The translations under genes were made by a program, and so were the position numbers. From contig CM056875.1 of the NCBI GenBank assembly GCA_029876055.1, positions 4,489,001 to 4,553,000 of the forward strand: a stretch of 64,000 nt of DNA. The letters run 5' to 3'. Under the pieces are notes generated by a model. That model was not told where the DNA came from and ran no database searches. It saw only the letters and a program-made list of their open reading frames with translations. This document shows positions 44,301 through 55,600 of the stretch, in pieces (positions within the stretch are counted from its first letter, which is position 1; every line of letters begins with the position of its first letter). Origin of the DNA: Madurella fahalii (Eukaryota > Ascomycota > Sordariomycetes > Sordariales).

Positions 44301-44817
44301 CCGTTTGCAGGACGCACCCGCGACGACTCGAGAGCCAAGGCAATCAGAAAGCGAGAGGGGCGCGCGCAGCTCTGCAACGGTTTGCATCTCGCGTCTGCAC
44401 TGTCCCGCCCTCGGGCCAAATTGCACTGATATTGCGCCCTGCCCATTCAGCCGACTTGCGTTGGGCCCTTTATCTCATCCGTCAGCGCATGATCGGGAGC
44501 TGCGTCTGATATTACCTCTGACCGCCGTGTGATACAACGGGTCGGTCTGCCAGCCGTTTTGTTTGCCCAGAGGAAAGGCCTCGCAGCGAATCGTGGAAGC
44601 TTCTGGCCAACAAAAAAAAAGCTTTTTTGCATCTTACATCTTGCGTCTTCCGCCTTCCATCCCCGGGACTGTCGTCATATCTATCCATCCCCTCGCTCAG
44701 GTCGCTCGCTTGTTTGTTATCAACCAGCCTCCTCATCTGCGACTAATAGCTTCCACCGTCGCCGCGCAAACTTTTCTTTTACTCTCAGTTCTTTCCAGTC
44801 AGCCCCGACAGCCTACA
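41399..44817. other. Divergent intergenic region (3.4 kb)
   Basis: This lies between the 5' ends of SAM35 and the 66-codon ORF. T-rich tracts occur at 41699-41715. Open frames up to 177 codons occur (for example 43309-43842, minus) but have random composition and no motif. The final ~500 nt are pyrimidine-rich, as in a long 5' leader. No gene was supported. Confidence 0.5.
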
Positions 44818-45018
44818 ATGGACTCGAGCAAGCATACATCAGCCATGTCGTCGACGCAGCAGTCCCCCACGGCAAGCAAGATTGTGCCCCCGCAGCCGGC
44901 GCCGGCCAAGACCCCCTCGACCGAGGTCTTCCTAAAAGACTTTACTCTAGTGGCCGAGGCAGCGAAACGAGCGCAGATGGCTGTCCTCATGCGCGATTTC
45001 GAGAGCGTCGGCCTATAA
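44818..45018 (+). CDS. Small 66-aa protein, unrecognised
   Basis: The ATG at 44818 lies in good context (ACAATGG) after a CT-rich leader. It starts a 66-codon frame with a Ser/Thr/Pro/Ala-rich first half and an ordered-looking second half: TPSTEVFLKDFTLVAEAAKR, then AQMAVLMRDFESVGL. The second half would form an amphipathic helix with K/R on one face and A/V/L/M on the other. Codon bias and amino-acid mix look coding. The ORF stays open upstream without homology. There is no signal peptide or transmembrane segment. It may be a conserved fungal microprotein, but I cannot name a family. Confidence 0.5.
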   Translation: MDSSKHTSAMSSTQQSPTASKIVPPQPAPAKTPSTEVFLKDFTLVAEAAKRAQMAVLMRDFESVGL

Positions 45019-46036
45019 TAGACCACGGGCAGCCGCGCCCGGCCACCTGTGAACGGTCCCATCGTTCGAAAGCCATGGCTCTCTGAAAAGAAGCCAGACG
45101 CCGTGACTCCGTCATCATCGGGTAGTTTCACCCAGCCGATGTGGTGGAAGACACTTCCCATCTTTCTTTTTGGAAGCGACGGGGAATCAAAGGCATCTAC
45201 AACTTCATCTAGATGGCGCGGCCGGCTACGGCAGGGACCAGCCCATCGGATCTCTTTCACCTACTTAGACGTGGATCATCTCTCGGGACACGGACGGGAG
45301 GCAGGGACGGGCACGGCGGGCTAGTTAGGAACTGGACCCAGGGCGGTCGAGATTCTCATGTTCTGGTTGTTTTCTTGATGTTGTCCCGACAGGCGTATAT
45401 ATGGGCAAGGACATTTCTGGGTAATGGGCATCACGGAGTTGGACAGTCTATTTTTGGTTTTTTTTTTTTTTTTTTATCATCGGGTTTGGCTTGCAAGGCG
45501 AGGGTAGTTCTGGAATACCACAGTGGGTGGGACGGGTAATGTGTATCAAACTCTTTTTCCCGCTCTCCTCTCAATTCTTTCCCACTCATGCACGGCAAAC
45601 CCATAGATTGGGAGAGCGAGCAATTCGATGGAGGGTTGTCCAACCGGACATGGACGGTACCCTAGAACGATAGCCCTAGAACGATAATAACAAGCGTCTT
45701 GAACACACCAGCATTCCGCTTCTCTGTTGCACACCAGGCCGCGGGGTAAGTAGTCAAGCTTGTGCCGTGATTGGCCGGTCGGTGCCCCTAAATTGAAGTT
45801 TAGTTTCCAATAATGGATTAGCGCTGTGCTACTTAGTACTTGGACCACTGCCCCGGTACTTAGGAGGTGAGATGCCTCGGCTCGGCTGCCGTGAGCTCAT
45901 CGGCCGGCACTGAATGAATTCCAGGTCAAGTCCGGAAAACCAACCCCGATGCCATTCAGTGACTGACATTACGGCGCAACCGGACGGGATTACCGACATC
46001 AGCCGTAGCCAAACCCCTCATTTCACCAATAGCAAC
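45019..46036. other. Intergenic (1.0 kb) before the SDR gene
   Basis: It probably holds the 3' UTR of the 66-codon ORF and the SDR promoter. There is a T17 tract near 45459-45475. No gene was seen. Confidence 0.6.
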
Positions 46037-46929
46037 ATGGACGTCGAATCCCTCTTCAGCGTCAAGGTAAAGCCAACCCCCTTCTGGCTACACTCATCTC
46101 CAGTTGGCCCCCCACTAACACATTCACCAACCCCCTTGAAAAGGACAAAGTCGTCCTCGTCACCGGCGGCGCCAAAGGCATCGGCCGCATGATCTCCGAT
46201 GCCTTTGTCCGCAACGGCGCAAGAGTGTACATCGCCTCGCGCGACGCGGCGGCGTGCGAGTCGGCCTGCGCCGAGCTCAACGCTCTCGAGGGCTCCTCGG
46301 GATCGGCCGTGCCCTTGCCGGCCGACCTCTCCAAGCTCTCCGAGTGCCAGCGCCTCGCGGCGGAGCTCGCCCGCCGCGAGCCCAAGCTGCACGTGCTCGT
46401 CAACAACTCGGGCGCCACCTGGGGCGAGCCCTACGACAGCTTCCCGGACGCCGCCTGGACCAAGCTGCTGACGCTGAACCTGCAGCGCGTCTTCTCGCTC
46501 ACGCAGGCGCTGACCCCGCTGCTGGAGGCGGCCGGACAGGCGTCCAGGCAAGGGGACGTGGTGCTTGACCCGGGCCGGGTGATCCACATCGGCTCCATCG
46601 ACGGGATCCGGGTGCCGGTGTTGTCGACATACGCGTATAGCGCGAGCAAGGCGGGCCTGCACCACCTGTCGCGGCATCTGGCGGTGGAGCTGGGCCCGAG
46701 AGGCGTGACGAGCAACACGCTGGCATGCGGGCCGTTTCCGAGCAAGATGATGGCTGCCACGCTGAAGAACTTCGGCGAGGCGATCAAGGGGGCGAATCCG
46801 CTGGGGCGGATTGGCATGCCGAGTGATGTGGGCGGGGCGTGTATCTTCCTGGCAAGCAAGGCGGGCGCGTTTGTGAACGGGGCAACAATCACACTCGACG
46901 GAGGCGTGTGGTTGCAGAGTAAGATTTAG
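46037..46929 (+). CDS. Short-chain dehydrogenase/reductase (2 exons, 271 aa)
   Basis: This is a classical SDR oxidoreductase using NAD(P)(H), resembling the RhlG/3-oxoacyl-ACP reductase-like fungal group. Exon 1 is 46037-46066 (ten codons, MDVESLFSVK) and exon 2 is 46144-46929. The 77-nt intron has a CTAACAC branch and an AAAAG acceptor. The Rossmann motif TGxxxGxG is VTGGAKGIGR, right after the junction. VLVNNSGATWGE is the NNxG motif. Ser is in HIGSIDG, and the catalytic Tyr/Lys pair is in TYAYSASKAG (~172-178). The C-terminal GRIGMPSDVGGACIFLASKA and VNGATITLDGG are typical of the family. No targeting signal is visible. Its 3' end faces the OTU gene, 200 bp away. The substrate is not predictable. 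Confidence 0.92.
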
Positions 46930-47129
46930 ACGGAGATGGCTCGGCAGCAAGCATTGGCGGGCCGGGAAGCTCGCTCCAATTGAAAGAACGCGCGAAGGCC
47001 AAACCTGGTCTTGATAATGTACAGCGGATCTCAAATCCCCACGACACATAACCAAGACTTCATCGCACAACCCCATGCCCGAGATGCAAGATGCAATATC
47101 TATAACCTCCCTCGTCTCCCCGCTGTTCA

Positions 47130-48266
47130 TCAACCCGCCTTCCTCAGTGAGTTATAATGTTCCCCAAGCCCATACCCATGCCGGTAGTACGCCAACCACA
47201 ACGTCTTTCTCTCCTCTTGGCCCTCGCCCTCGCCCTCGCCCTCACCCTGGCCCCGGGCCCCAACCGCAGGCTTCACAACCTCGACCCTATTCCCCCCGGC
47301 GGCACCCCCTCCCTGCACGACCCGAATCTCCACCCCGTACGCGCCAGCAAGAGCGCTCAGCTCCAACTGGCCGCCCCACTCGGCCGTATCCCGTATCCGG
47401 CTGACATAGTCCTCCAACGGCTCCTCCAGGAAGCCCGCATACTCGTCGCCGTGCGCCAGCATCCACTCGGCCGCGGCCCGCCGGACAATCTTGTACGGCT
47501 GCTGCTGCTGCGACGGCAGCGCCTTATCTGGTCCCCCCCGCTCCCACTCCCGCTCCCCTCCTTCTCCGCCCCTCCCGGCCCTTGAGGGTATTGATAACGA
47601 GGGTTGTGACGACGGAACGAGCGGGATGCCGTGCGCCTCCAGCTGGTCCGCCACGGCCGAGAACAGGCAGTGCCCGTCGGGCGCCACCTCCTTCTCCGCG
47701 AGGGAGTGCCGCGCAAACTCGCGCTCCATGGCCGCCCGCTCCAGCGCGCGGTGGTCCGTCATGGTCGAGGCTTCGCTGTGCGCTGCGGCGCTGGCCGCTT
47801 CGGCTTCGGCCGCGCGGCGGGCCAGGCGTTCCTTTTGGCGGTTGCGTTTTTTGGGCGGGGGTTGTTGGGGCTGTTGTTGTTCTTGTTGTTGGTGTTGTTG
47901 TTGTTGTTGTTGTTGTTGCTCTTGTCGCTGATCTTGTCGTTGTGGGGGAGGGGAGGAGAGGGCGGTTGTTTGGAGGGCGGCGGCGACGCCGTTTACGGGT
48001 TCCAGTTGCGGTTGCGGTTGCGGTTGTGGTTGTGGTTGTCCGTCGTCGTCATCAGTGATAGGACCCTCGGCTTCCTCTTCACCCGATAACTTCCTCAGCT
48101 CGGCCTCTTGCCGCTCTTTGAGTTGGCGTTCTAGCTCAGCGCACTCGTCGTTGACGCCCTTGCGCGTCTTCTTGGTCGCGTTCTTCTTCTTGTTGGTGAT
48201 GCGCGATTGGAGGTCGCGCTGCTCTTTTCGGTGGCGCGCTTGCATCTGCTCGAGGGTCTCGTCCAT
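47130..48266 (-). CDS. OTU2: OTU-domain cysteine deubiquitinase, OTUD6/Otu2-like (single exon, 378 aa)
   Basis: This is a ubiquitin-specific cysteine protease; yeast Otu2 acts on 40S ribosomal ubiquitin. The N-terminus is a charged helix (MDETLEQMQARHRKEQRDLQ ... NKKKNATKKTRKGVNDECAE, then LERQLKERQEAELRKLS), characteristic of OTUD6. A low-complexity middle follows, with (PQ)n and poly-Q (~115-140). The OTU domain starts with VAPDGHCLFSAVADQL, containing catalytic Asp and Cys at ~193-196. It continues with WMLAHGDEYAGFLEEPLEDY and GGQLELSALAGAYGVEIRVV, and ends with the catalytic His in GLGEHYNSLRKAG (H370). The Cys-His-Asp set is intact. A Ser/Gly/Glu-rich insert is present inside the catalytic domain (~225-240), and another (GEGEGEGEGQE) sits before the last strand. 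Confidence 0.93.
   Translation of the reverse strand: MDETLEQMQARHRKEQRDLQSRITNKKKNATKKTRKGVNDECAELERQLKERQEAELRKLSGEEEAEGPITDDDDGQPQPQPQPQPQLEPVNGVAAALQTTALSSPPPQRQDQRQEQQQQQQQQHQQQEQQQPQQPPPKKRNRQKERLARRAAEAEAASAAAHSEASTMTDHRALERAAMEREFARHSLAEKEVAPDGHCLFSAVADQLEAHGIPLVPSSQPSLSIPSRAGRGGEGGEREWERGGPDKALPSQQQQPYKIVRRAAAEWMLAHGDEYAGFLEEPLEDYVSRIRDTAEWGGQLELSALAGAYGVEIRVVQGGGAAGGNRVEVVKPAVGARGQGEGEGEGEGQEERKTLWLAYYRHGYGLGEHYNSLRKAG
47871..47919. repeat. TTG-rich triplet repeat encoding poly-Q in the OTU gene
   Basis: On the coding strand it reads mainly CAA with CAG and CAC interruptions, giving poly-glutamine. Confidence 0.9.
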
Positions 48267-49212
48267 TGTGACTACTGGCTCGGTTGAAGATATGCTGCTG
48301 TGTCAGCGGTTGGGGTTGTGGTCGAGTTGTATGTACATAAGGAACCAGGTTGCGACCAAGCTGTGAGAGACCCAAGTTCGAGAAAAATTCATGGTGGGGC
48401 AATCGCGGGGCACTTGCATGCTACCTCAGGGTAGGGGTTAGGGTTACCTTTGTCGTCTCGAAGGATATATCCGTATATATGAATTCTGCTCTGAATCAGA
48501 ATGAACCCAAGTCACGACCAGTTATTCGATGCTCGTGCTCCTGGCTGTCATACAATGACCAGGGGATCCCAATGACTCTTTGGCCGGACGACGATGGCAT
48601 TCTCCAAGGGTCTGTCCGTACACTGAATCGTTTTCTCAATCACTTGTGGGTTATGACTCGGCTTCTTCCGTCGTCAACCTCACGTCTTCGTCCCGACCCG
48701 GCCCGAGATGTGGTAGGCACGGGGAAAGCTACGCGTGTTTAGCCCATGCCCTGCTATTCCCAGACCCCTCGAAGCCTGCAACAGATTCGCGTGTTTAGCC
48801 TACCGGCAGACCACCCATTTCGACCTGCATGAGGCCGTCTACGGCAGTTCGGCTGCGTAGAAGAGAAAGTCTGGCCAATGGATCTGTTGGTCGGCTTGTT
48901 AGGCCTTACAGAGTGGTACCTGACTCAATGAGCTCATTACGTGGGATTGCCGATGAGCTAGTAACTGCGCGGTTAGCAGGTGCAGTAACATCTCGATCGC
49001 TCCCAGACCTTTCACCAAGCATTCCCTTGAGCGCGAATAAGATGTCTATGTTGCCTGGTTTTTGCCGTGCCTGACCGTACTCTTCTGTCCGTTTCTACCC
49101 ATTTTATCTCACTCCAGATCCTCAGTTACTCTCTCAGTTTAGATCTCAGAAAATCCACCGAGACCCGGTCCAACTCCAGCGACACTCATCGTCCTCTATA
49201 ATAATCCTCAGG
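48267..49212. other. Divergent intergenic region (0.95 kb)
   Basis: This lies between the 5' ends of the OTU gene and the next plus-strand gene. CTATAATAAT, a TATA-like stretch, lies at about 49196-49206, just before the ATG at 49213. No other gene was seen. Confidence 0.55.
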
Positions 49213-50363
49213 ATGGCGGTGCCAATCAGTCAGCTGCTTCGCGAACAGTCTACGAACCCTGCCAAGTATACGGGTTTAACCACGGGCACTGACAAGAAAT
49301 GGGCTAGGGATTTCCATCCCATCACGAACCTCATCGTTCATACCACCCTCAGCCAAGATCGCCGGACAGTTTATGCCAATTGGGACGTGATGTATCCCCC
49401 GCTTGCGGATGATGAGCAACGGGTGGGAAAGCTTGCCTTCCGGCCCAATCAACGACGGTGGCGACTTGAAACTGAGGAGGATTGCGGTGTTTGGTTCCAT
49501 AGCGAAGTGTCCAACATCGTACTTCCGGCGTGGGATGACCAACCAGCAGTCCTACAGACATGCCAGTCCAAGCCTCCTAGCGCGACCGAACAGCACATGG
49601 AAGCGGTCGACGTGGTCTACGCCCTGGCCAATCCACGTCTGAAGAAGCGTCCATCTCGCCATTGGCGAATGGAAGAGAAATCTCATCAGATACCACTCCT
49701 GGCAAGATAGAAATATAAAAACTACTGGTAGTCAGGCCAACTTGTCCCGCGAACTACGAGGGTTTGTCTCTTCAGGCTAGCCCCTTTTCTTCTTCTTTAT
49801 TTTCTCTGTTTTATTTTATATTATTTTTGTTTGAAGACTATTTGAGCGTCGACTAACGGCTTGACAGGTATGCAGTCAAGTACGACAGCCCCCAAGTCTT
49901 CTGCTTTGATGGTCAACACCTCCTTCTCCTCCAATTCCGGGCCGTCACGCGAGAAGATCTGACGAGGAGAGATTGCGAGGTTGACTGCTGGGTCTTACCC
50001 CGTGTCAATACCGCAGAGGGTTGCACCTTGCGGTATGGGTTTTACCGCTTCCTGGCACAAGGATTCCGAAGGTGCCAGGGCCTGAGTGGCCTTGGAATAT
50101 CCATCAACGGATTCGCCCCTGTGACACGGGAATGGTTCCCTGGTCGCCCGATGTTCCAAGACTCGCGAGGCCGCCTGAGCCATACACATCCACAAAATAC
50201 CGAAGAAGCAGTGTTCGATCGCGAGCTTAGTCTCAAAGATGGTTCCTTCTACTGGTGCTTTAATGGCGAGCCCTGGCTTGACGGGAACGGAACGATTGTC
50301 AGGGATACCGAGGCGGCATGGGGATTCTCCGAAGACGGCCAGCAGGAGCAGCTTCACGACTAG
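49213..50363 (+). pseudogene. Uncharacterised fungal protein with an apparent frameshift (2 exons)
   Basis: Segment 1 runs in one frame from ATG 49213: KKWARDFHPITNLIVHTTLS, RTVYANWDVMYPPLADDEQR, VGKLAFRPNQRRWRLETEED and VWFHSEVSNIVLPAWDD. Segment 2 is in the +1 frame from about 49642: LAIGEWKRNLIRYHSWQDRN, then SQANLSRELRG. A 106-nt intron (49762-49867, CTAAC branch) joins it in phase to YAVKYDSPQVFCFDGQHLLL, LQFRAVTREDLTRRDCEVDC, WVLP, RYGFYRFLAQGFRRCQGLSG and a stop at 50361. I recall a common hypothetical family in filamentous ascomycetes with this order, in which the two segments are continuous. No canonical intron can restore the frame between about 49642 and 49707. It is therefore a recent single-base lesion or a sequence error. 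Its function is unknown. It converges on the kinase-like gene. Confidence 0.62.
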
Positions 50364-50497
50364 GACTTTGTTTCGACAAGGAGAGCTTGTTGCTGTATGT
50401 ACACGAGGAATGGATCGCTATATAATTCGTATGGTAGTGTAAGCAGTCAACAACATACGAGCCAATATCATTACATCCAGCGAAGTATAAAAGTCGG

Positions 50498-51284
50498 CTA
50501 CAGTAGCAGGCTTGGCCTTTTACCTCCATGGACAAGCCAATACTGCTCCGTGGTAAACCTTGCATCGCTTCTGGCATGGTACTCGGGGTCCCCATCTTCC
50601 AAGATATACGAACTATCGAAGTCGATGACCATGATCCGATCCCCTACAAGCCTGTAGTTGTCCAGCTTGCTATCATCGTGAGCGACGCCCAGGCTGGCTA
50701 GGGGACGAAGTGATTCTAGGAGCATATTCTCGACATGCTCCGTGTCCAACCCGCTAGCCGCATCCTCGTACAGACCGATCCCCCCAACGTCAGAGAGTAC
50801 CAGCGCACGGCCCGCCGTGTAGGCCGTGGCCGGGCATTCGACCTCGCCGTAGTAGTTGGGGATGACGGTTCCCGGGAGCGGGGCCAGACGTTGGTAAACG
50901 GCCTTTTCGTTCTCAAACTCCTCGTCCCAGCCCTCCTTCTGCCTCTTGAGCACAATCCTGGGCGGAAGAAACCATTCGGGCCACCGAGACTGGAGTAGGC
51001 CGCGTAGCGGCGCAGGTAGAAACCCCAACAGCCAGACGAAGCGGTCAACCCAACTCGGCAAGACACGGAGATGCACAACATTCCGATGGTGCTCGCAGAC
51101 CGTCCCCTCAGCCGATACGCGGCGTGTGCCAAGCCGGAATTGCTGCGCGTCTTCATCAGCAACTCGTCAGGTTTGGGGCGTGTAAGTGACGGACCAAGCT
51201 AATCTCGTTGGACTCTGGTTTTGGTGCAAGATCGAGGTCGCTTTCGGATTCCGCCTGTTCAACGGGAGATGGGGGGTCGTCCAT
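50498..51284 (-). CDS. Kinase-like (APH/PKL-fold) fungal protein, probably 2 exons, 244 aa
   Basis: Exon 2 (50498-51142) encodes GTRRVSAEGTVCEHHRNVVH, VDRFVWLLGFLPAPLRGLLQ, then PPRIVLKRQKEGWDEEFENE (a VxLK-type lysine and an E helix). RALVLSDVGGIGLYED is hinge-like, SLGVAHDDSKLDNYRL is a catalytic loop of the HxDxxxxN type, and DRIMVIDFDSS is a DFG-like metal site. This is the core of the protein-kinase-like superfamily, but it is shorter than a full kinase. Exon 1 (51195-51284) gives MDDPPSPVEQAESES and ESNEISL. The 52-nt intron needs the non-consensus donor GTCCGT, so a frameshift near 51160-51190 is an alternative. Substrate and activity are unknown. The 3' ends of this gene and the 49.2 kb gene are 134 nt apart, and both belong to expanded, uncharacterised fungal families. 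Confidence 0.65.
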
Positions 51285-52688
51285 AGTGAGTCTGGCTCGG
51301 GTAAATCCTGGTGTTCTGTGTACACGGGAGACAATTAGTATTACAAGGGACAGAGAGCACTTCTAGATTTCTACAAGTACAGGAAACCAAATAGCTGGGA
51401 ACGAGGTACGGGTAATTCCCCTGCAGCTGAACAGTTCACACCGGATCCCTGCAAACACGCTGCGCGCGCCAGGCACTGACCAATCGCAGTGCAACGATCC
51501 ACGACAACCGTCATGGGGCGAAGAGTCAAGATCGACTGAATGCGCTTTTGTGCTCCAACCGTTTTATAACAGTCACGGTAAAGCTAACGAAGGGAAAATA
51601 GAGAAACATATAAGAGAGGAGAAGACAAAAAGGTAATAGCCACCTTTTAGAGGTAGTGCGGAGTATGGGGAATAAAAACAAGTAATAGCTTTTTAGGGAT
51701 ATACATTTCCTAACGGTGTCCCAACGGAACACCTTATAAGAGGAACTGGCTCGCCAATCCCGGCCGCAGACCACTTTCCATCTCAGGGAAGTGAGCGAGC
51801 CGCTCCACTGAACATTTAGATCTCAAGCTCCTGAGACAGTCCTCTTGTAGAAGCATTTATATTGTGGCCCGTCATCGTCTAAGCAGGCGGAGGAAGTCGA
51901 AACCATTGTTCAAGACGGTGCTTGGCTATGAACCTCCCTCCGATACCAAGAGGCATCATCGCAACACGCGTCCCGCCAACCATCTACAAACAACCATCGA
52001 GTTGTTCAAATTGTGAATTCACTTTCGTACTCGACTAGTCCATAAGCCAGGCTATCTATTTCCTCCTATCTATCTCCCTAGCAGGTAAAGCAACACAACC
52101 TGCATGTTCCCCGGGACCAGTCCCCCCACCAAGATATGGCAAAGAGCCTCAAACGAAGCAAAACCGAGCGACCTAGAACGGCCAGCACGTATTATGATAC
52201 AATACACAAGCTAAGCCAAGTGAAACCGACTCCCCGACGGCTTTCTTTTGTTCGCAGGATAATGGTATCACTCGAAACGCAAGAAAAAGAAAACACCGTA
52301 TCCGGGTCAAGCCCTAGACTACGTATAGTATACTGTGTATACTCACATCCCCCTCCCTGACCATACAGTAGTAATAGTAACCAACCTACCAAGATAAAGA
52401 AAATGAAAGTATACTGGACACAGGAGAGAGAAAAAAATGGAAAAAATCGGTCCTTGCCATCATAGGCCGTAGAGTGGACGTCATGCTGGTCGTCAGAGAA
52501 GAGAAAGGAGAAAGAACTGACCCTCGACGAAGAAACTTTTGTTTTGTTTTGGAGCACGCAAGGAAAATAAACAGTTGTAGTGTTTGTAAGAAGCGTCAGT
52601 CATGACCAGTACGCGACTCGGGCCCGCGCCCGAGCCACCAGCAAACAAGTCTCCAGTAAAGAAACGAGAGCAACACGAAAAGGACTTC
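51285..52688. other. Intergenic (1.4 kb)
   Basis: It is AT-richer than its surroundings, with no recognisable gene. It holds the kinase-like gene promoter and the ApsA 3' UTR. Confidence 0.6.
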
Positions 52689-55600
52689 CTAGAATCCTCT
52701 AAAGGGATCATCCCTCAGGTACCAATCTGCGTCCAGCTCGTCCGTCGCCGTCGTTCTGGTACCTCGGCTATGATAACTATCCCTCTGCCGACTGCTGCGG
52801 CTCTGCCTCCGCCGGAGCTCCTTGCTCCTCCTGCGCGTCACCTGCCGGAAGTCGTCGTACTCGTACGGCGTCTCCTCGAACCGGCTGAATGAGAGGGGGC
52901 TGATGAACGCCTCCATGCGCACCGTGCCGATGGCGTCGAAGAAGTTGCCGTTCGCGGCCGCCGCGCTCGGCCGGCTCGATGCTTCCGATGTGCGTATCGA
53001 TCCGGGCCCAGTGGCCCAGGTCATGCCACTCGACCCAGCCGTGATGCCGCTTGCGCCCGTGTTGCTGTAGATGTCCGACGACCCGGCCGTGCCAACACTA
53101 TTGCCCGCCGTGCTGTTCGTCGGCGCGTGGTACGAGCCGTTCCCAGCAGGGCCCGAGAAGCCCCGGAATGAGAGAGGCGGTCGCACGTGGCCCCCCGTGT
53201 TGCTCCGCTTGCGCCCGTGGACCGCCGCCGGGTTCGTACGCTCCGAGAACCGCGGGATGCTTGGCGGCTCAGCGGCATCCCTTGACATATCCCGGGCGTG
53301 CGCAGGGAGGCTGAACCCTTCTGGCATCGGCTGCCTGTAGGTCGGGATGTTTGGGGGGACGCTGTCTAACTCCGGTGGCTCAGGCATGATTGGGTCCGAC
53401 TTGATGACTGGCGCTCCCGTCTTGGCCTTGGTGAGCCGGATCGAGTCGCGGATTGGCCGTCGGACCTTAGCCTTGGGCAATTCATATTGCTCCAGCAGCG
53501 GCTTAGGCTGTGGCAGCGCCAGGGTTTCCGGTATGGCTTGGTTAGAGTGGGCCAGGAACGAGAGCGAAGTCAGCCAGATATAATGCCGCTCAGCGTTTGT
53601 GGCGGTGAACTTTAGTGCTCGCTGCGGCGTCAGGATCAGGATAGATCTATTAAAGAGTGGACCGGCTCCTTTCGGTGGAGGATTGTCATCCTTCACGTCC
53701 AGCACCGATTGGATCGTCACTGCGGAATGGTTAGCAGTCTGGCTAGGCAGAACATCTGGGACGGTTTTCGGGGTACTTACGCTTGCGACCGGACTTGCCC
53801 ATAAGCGCGCTTCCGGAAGCCGGCTGCTTGCTGCTCCAGAGGATGGCACGCTCATAAGGCGCGAGCCAGACCCATCTCTTGTGGCGATCATTGCTGCTGT
53901 CGTCGGCGCCCTTGACGTCCGCAACGCCAAACGACTTACGTCTCCGTACGTACTTGAACATCCACTCCCCAACCATGGTCTGCGCGATAGCCTCCACAAC
54001 CGTGGTTGCCTGGTTTGGGCCCGTCTGGGACCCAGGACCCGTGTCGCCCGTGTTCGCCGTGGTTGTAGACGGTTGAGATTTATGGCTTCTGTACCTCCCA
54101 TCCTTGGTCCGCGGTGTCGTGATGTCGTTTCTGGGTAGTGGAGGAAGCCCGGGGCTCTCGAACCCTTCAGCGGCGGACGGGGGAAAACCGGGCGGCGAAC
54201 GGCTGGCGCGTCGGCGGAATCTCTGGCCTCGAGGAAGAGGTGTGGCAGAGCGCGCCTTGCGAATGCTGTTCGCGCGGTAGTGGCTCCGACCGGAGCCCCG
54301 TCTCGGCAAACCATCCAAGCCTCTGCTTGGGCTCGCACGCCCGTCACTTGGGGCGCTGGCGTTTATGGGCGGCTTTCTAGAGCTGGCGCGTGTGGGGATG
54401 GGGAAGGGTGGCTCCTTCGGGTCTGTAAGGCTCGGGCTTCGAGCCCTCTGGTGTGTAGCGATGCCACTCTGGATCATGGCGGCCCTGCGCATGATGCTCG
54501 ACTTACCAAAGAGCGAAGGCCGTCCTCCGCGCCTCGACCCTGTTCTAGCGAAACCTGCATCCCTAATAATGGCTGCGGTGTCGAAGCCTTCGGGCTCATC
54601 GAATCCCCGCAAGAAGCGGCTGGTCATTTTCGGCGAGAACGCGTTCTCTGACGAGGTCACAGTCCCTCCAGAGTTGCGCTTACCCCCGCGGTTCGCCCCA
54701 GCGTTGGGCTTTGGTGCGGACAGGGCAGTGCGATACTCCGAGTCGCTTACATCAGCGTCGGCAAACTCGTCAACTTCGTCCGAGCTGTTCCCATCAAAGC
54801 CGGCGAATAAGCTACTGATCCGTGGCGGTCGTCGCATGGGAGCTCTCTGACTCGACAGAGGGCCGTCGTCATTGTTCCCCGGATAGACATCGTGGGTTTC
54901 TTCCAGAATCGACGGGGCAATAGGAGGTGATGAGGGCATGTCTGACAAACTCCGCTTGCTAGTCAATCTACGCGGATTCCGCGGCGGCACATTCCCGGGA
55001 ACGGGGGTGAACTGTCGAGAATCGTCGGCAACCGTCTCTGCTGCGGCGACAGCTGGCGAGGTTGGCCTGGACGTGATGGTGGAGGGATGCAAGTATGCAG
55101 GAAGTTTATCCAACCTCGTGTCAACGCGAATCTCTTCGGTCTGCATGGCCGAAGATGTCGTAGGCACAGTGCTCAACAGAGACACCTGACACCCAAAATC
55201 CTTGGTCAGTTGGGGTAGGCGCGGCTCACGAGGGGTGCTTGGGCGGCTTGTAGGAGGAATGATGCTGATGCTGGGGATAGGCATCAGGGACGGCGGCTGG
55301 AGCGGTGGCGGGACGTCATCCGTTTGCGTGGACGAGGAAACCATAGGTTTAGGTTTTGGTGGCGGCGTCGGCGGCGACTCTTGGAAAGGCGTCTTGGGCG
55401 TCTTTGGCGGGCTCAGCGGTTCTTCAGCGGTTTGAGATGAACCGTTGACCATCAAGTTGTGAATGCCAGGGGGCTTAATGGCAAGTGGCTGGCCGATATG
55501 CACTCGTTTCCTCCGCTGATTCGCTTCGATCTCGAGGTCAGCACGGGGAGGGCTTTCAACACCATAGAGCCTCTCGAATCTCTGCATGAACGGTGATGGT

